A stretch of 64,000 bases of DNA from Arcicella aurantiaca (GTDB lineage Bacteria; Bacteroidota; Bacteroidia; Cytophagales; Spirosomataceae), in NCBI RefSeq assembly GCF_003148625.1, contig NZ_QGGO01000005.1:42010-106009 (forward strand). The letters are read 5' to 3'. The position numbers and the translations under genes are program-made. The notes under the pieces are model-generated. The model was not told where the DNA came from. It searched no databases and was given only the letters and a program-made list of their open reading frames with translations. This document shows, one piece after another, positions 63,058 to 64,000 of the stretch; position 1 is the stretch's first letter; every line of letters starts with the position of its first letter.

Positions 63058-63960
63058 ATGGAAAAATCAATCTCACGCCGAACAGCACTACAAAGCGTCG
63101 GTTTAGCAACTGCAACTATGCTAACAAGTTCACTCAGCAACCGCATCGAAGCCGCTGATACCCAAATGGGTGCAGGTCTCAAGGGTAGAATTAATCATTC
63201 GGCTTGCCGTTGGTGTTATAATACAATTCCCTTTGAGGATTTGTGTAAATCTGCCAAAGAAATCGGGATGCAATCTCTTGAATTGACAGGACCTTCGGAA
63301 TGGGAAATACTTAAAAAATATGACCTTACTGCCGCTATTGGTTGGCCAGAAGAAAACAAATGGGGAAACGGCATGGGCTTAACATCTTGTTTCAACAATG
63401 TTAAAAACCATGATGGATTAGTGGCTTTATATGAAGACTTAATTCCGAAAGCAGCAAAAGCAGGTATCAAAAACTTGATTACTTTTTCTGGAAATCGTAA
63501 TGGTTTGAGCGATGAAGATGGTTTGATTAACTGTAAAAAAGGACTTCAAAGAATCATGAAAACGGCTGAAAAGTATGACGTTACGATTACGATGGAGTTA
63601 CTGAATTCAAAGGTAAACCACAAGGATTATCAATGTGACCATACTGATTGGGGTGCTGCTCTTTGCGAAATGGTTGGTTCTGATAAATTCAAATTGCTTT
63701 ATGATATTTACCACATGCAAATCATGGAAGGTGACGTAATTGCAACAATCAAAAAGTATAACCAATATATTTCTCATTATCATACAGGAGGTGTTCCGGG
63801 ACGTAATGAAATTGATGACACGCAAGAATTAAACTACCCTGCTATTATGAAAGCTATCGTTGATACAGGTTATAAAGGTTTCGTTGGACAAGAGTTTGTT
63901 CCTGCAAGAACTGATAAAATTGCTTCGTTGAAACAAGGTGTTTTAATCTGTGATGTGTAA
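63058..63960 (+). CDS. Tat-exported TIM-barrel protein (hydroxypyruvate isomerase-like)
   Basis: A 300-residue protein with a twin-arginine signal (S-R-R-T-A-L-Q, residues 6-12). The rest is an AP-endonuclease-2/xylose-isomerase-like TIM barrel: SLELTGPSEWEILKKY, ITMELLNSKVNH with the metal Glu, LLYDIYHMQIMEGD with Asp and His, and GFVGQEFVPARTD with the final Glu. It probably isomerises a sugar acid or ketose in the periplasm. It stands alone at the window end. Confidence 0.88.
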   Translation: MEKSISRRTALQSVGLATATMLTSSLSNRIEAADTQMGAGLKGRINHSACRWCYNTIPFEDLCKSAKEIGMQSLELTGPSEWEILKKYDLTAAIGWPEENKWGNGMGLTSCFNNVKNHDGLVALYEDLIPKAAKAGIKNLITFSGNRNGLSDEDGLINCKKGLQRIMKTAEKYDVTITMELLNSKVNHKDYQCDHTDWGAALCEMVGSDKFKLLYDIYHMQIMEGDVIATIKKYNQYISHYHTGGVPGRNEIDDTQELNYPAIMKAIVDTGYKGFVGQEFVPARTDKIASLKQGVLICDV

Positions 63961-63962
63961 AA

Positions 63963-64000
63963 AAACAGTAAACAGTAAACAGTAAACAGTAAACAGTAAA
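63963..64000. repeat. Perfect heptamer tandem array, AACAGTA, running out of the window
   Basis: AACAGTA repeated five times without change to the last base. It has the same word as in the AGTAAAC-type inverted repeats (AGTAAAC read in another phase) and shows the 7-bp unit in its least diverged form. Confidence 0.9.

Noticed and set aside
63963..64000. Could the heptamer arrays be CRISPR?
   Set aside because: Units are 7-8 bp without unique spacers of 25-40 bp, and no cas gene is in the window.

Overview
The window looks like a chromosome segment of an AT-rich member of the Bacteroidota, most likely the order Cytophagales. The genus is not determinable by eye; an Emticicia- or Arcicella-like genome is a guess. 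The signs are a SusC/SusD pair, a type IX secretion sorting domain, Bacteroidota promoters of the form TTG-N19/21-TAnnTTTG, a FadN-type fused beta-oxidation enzyme, zinc-free S14 and L36, and few Shine-Dalgarno sequences.

Layout. 1-3.4 kb (minus): cytochrome c maturation operon ccmB-ccmC-(two unknown genes)-ccmD-ccmE, followed by a MntA/HepT-like nucleotidyltransferase-HEPN pair whose second gene leaves the window after 41 bases. 3.4-6.2 kb (plus): ferrous iron uptake genes feoA-feoB, both with TTG starts. 6.4-7.8 kb: a DUF2064 glycosyltransferase convergent with a siroheme synthase N-domain protein. 8.2-11.7 kb (minus): a large secreted M43-like metalloprotease. 12.1-28.7 kb (minus): the ribosomal superoperon, rplC to rplQ, with secY, map, infA and rpoA; rpsJ is missing from its usual place ahead of rplC. 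29.4-31.9 kb (plus): glycosyltransferase, formyltransferase and polysaccharide deacetylase. 32-35.9 kb: a YciI protein, a Crp-family regulator, ornithine aminotransferase, a DUF5522 protein and a lipoprotein. 35.9-39.6 kb (minus): fadN-fadA fatty acid oxidation. 39.8-41.8 kb (plus): an AAA ATPase and a PD-(D/E)XK-like nuclease that overlap by one base, the best candidate for an undescribed anti-phage module. 41.9-46.2 kb: prfC, a small outer-membrane barrel and a phosphohexomutase. 46.6-56.9 kb (plus): SusC, SusD, a lipoprotein metallopeptidase, a DUF4302 lipoprotein and a T9SS-exported metalloprotease, which reads as a protein or peptide harvesting locus. 57.1 kb: accD. 58-62.1 kb (minus): a heavy-metal, probably copper, locus with two HMA proteins, a TonB receptor and a cysteine-rich protein. 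62.3-64 kb: DUF2752, TM2 and a Tat-exported TIM-barrel protein.

The most striking non-coding feature is a family of intergenic elements built from 7-bp (sometimes 8-bp) degenerate tandem words, each arranged as a long inverted repeat. About twenty lie in gaps between genes, including most gaps of the ribosomal operon and several predicted mRNA leaders. They resemble in design the short tandemly repeated repetitive (STRR) sequences of cyanobacteria. Other repeats are REP-like palindromes flanked by GTAAC/GTTAC, one small element with 18-bp perfect terminal inverted repeats plus a partial relative, and a dispersed repeat of about 85-110 bp in three copies. I saw no tRNA, rRNA, CRISPR array or intact insertion sequence.
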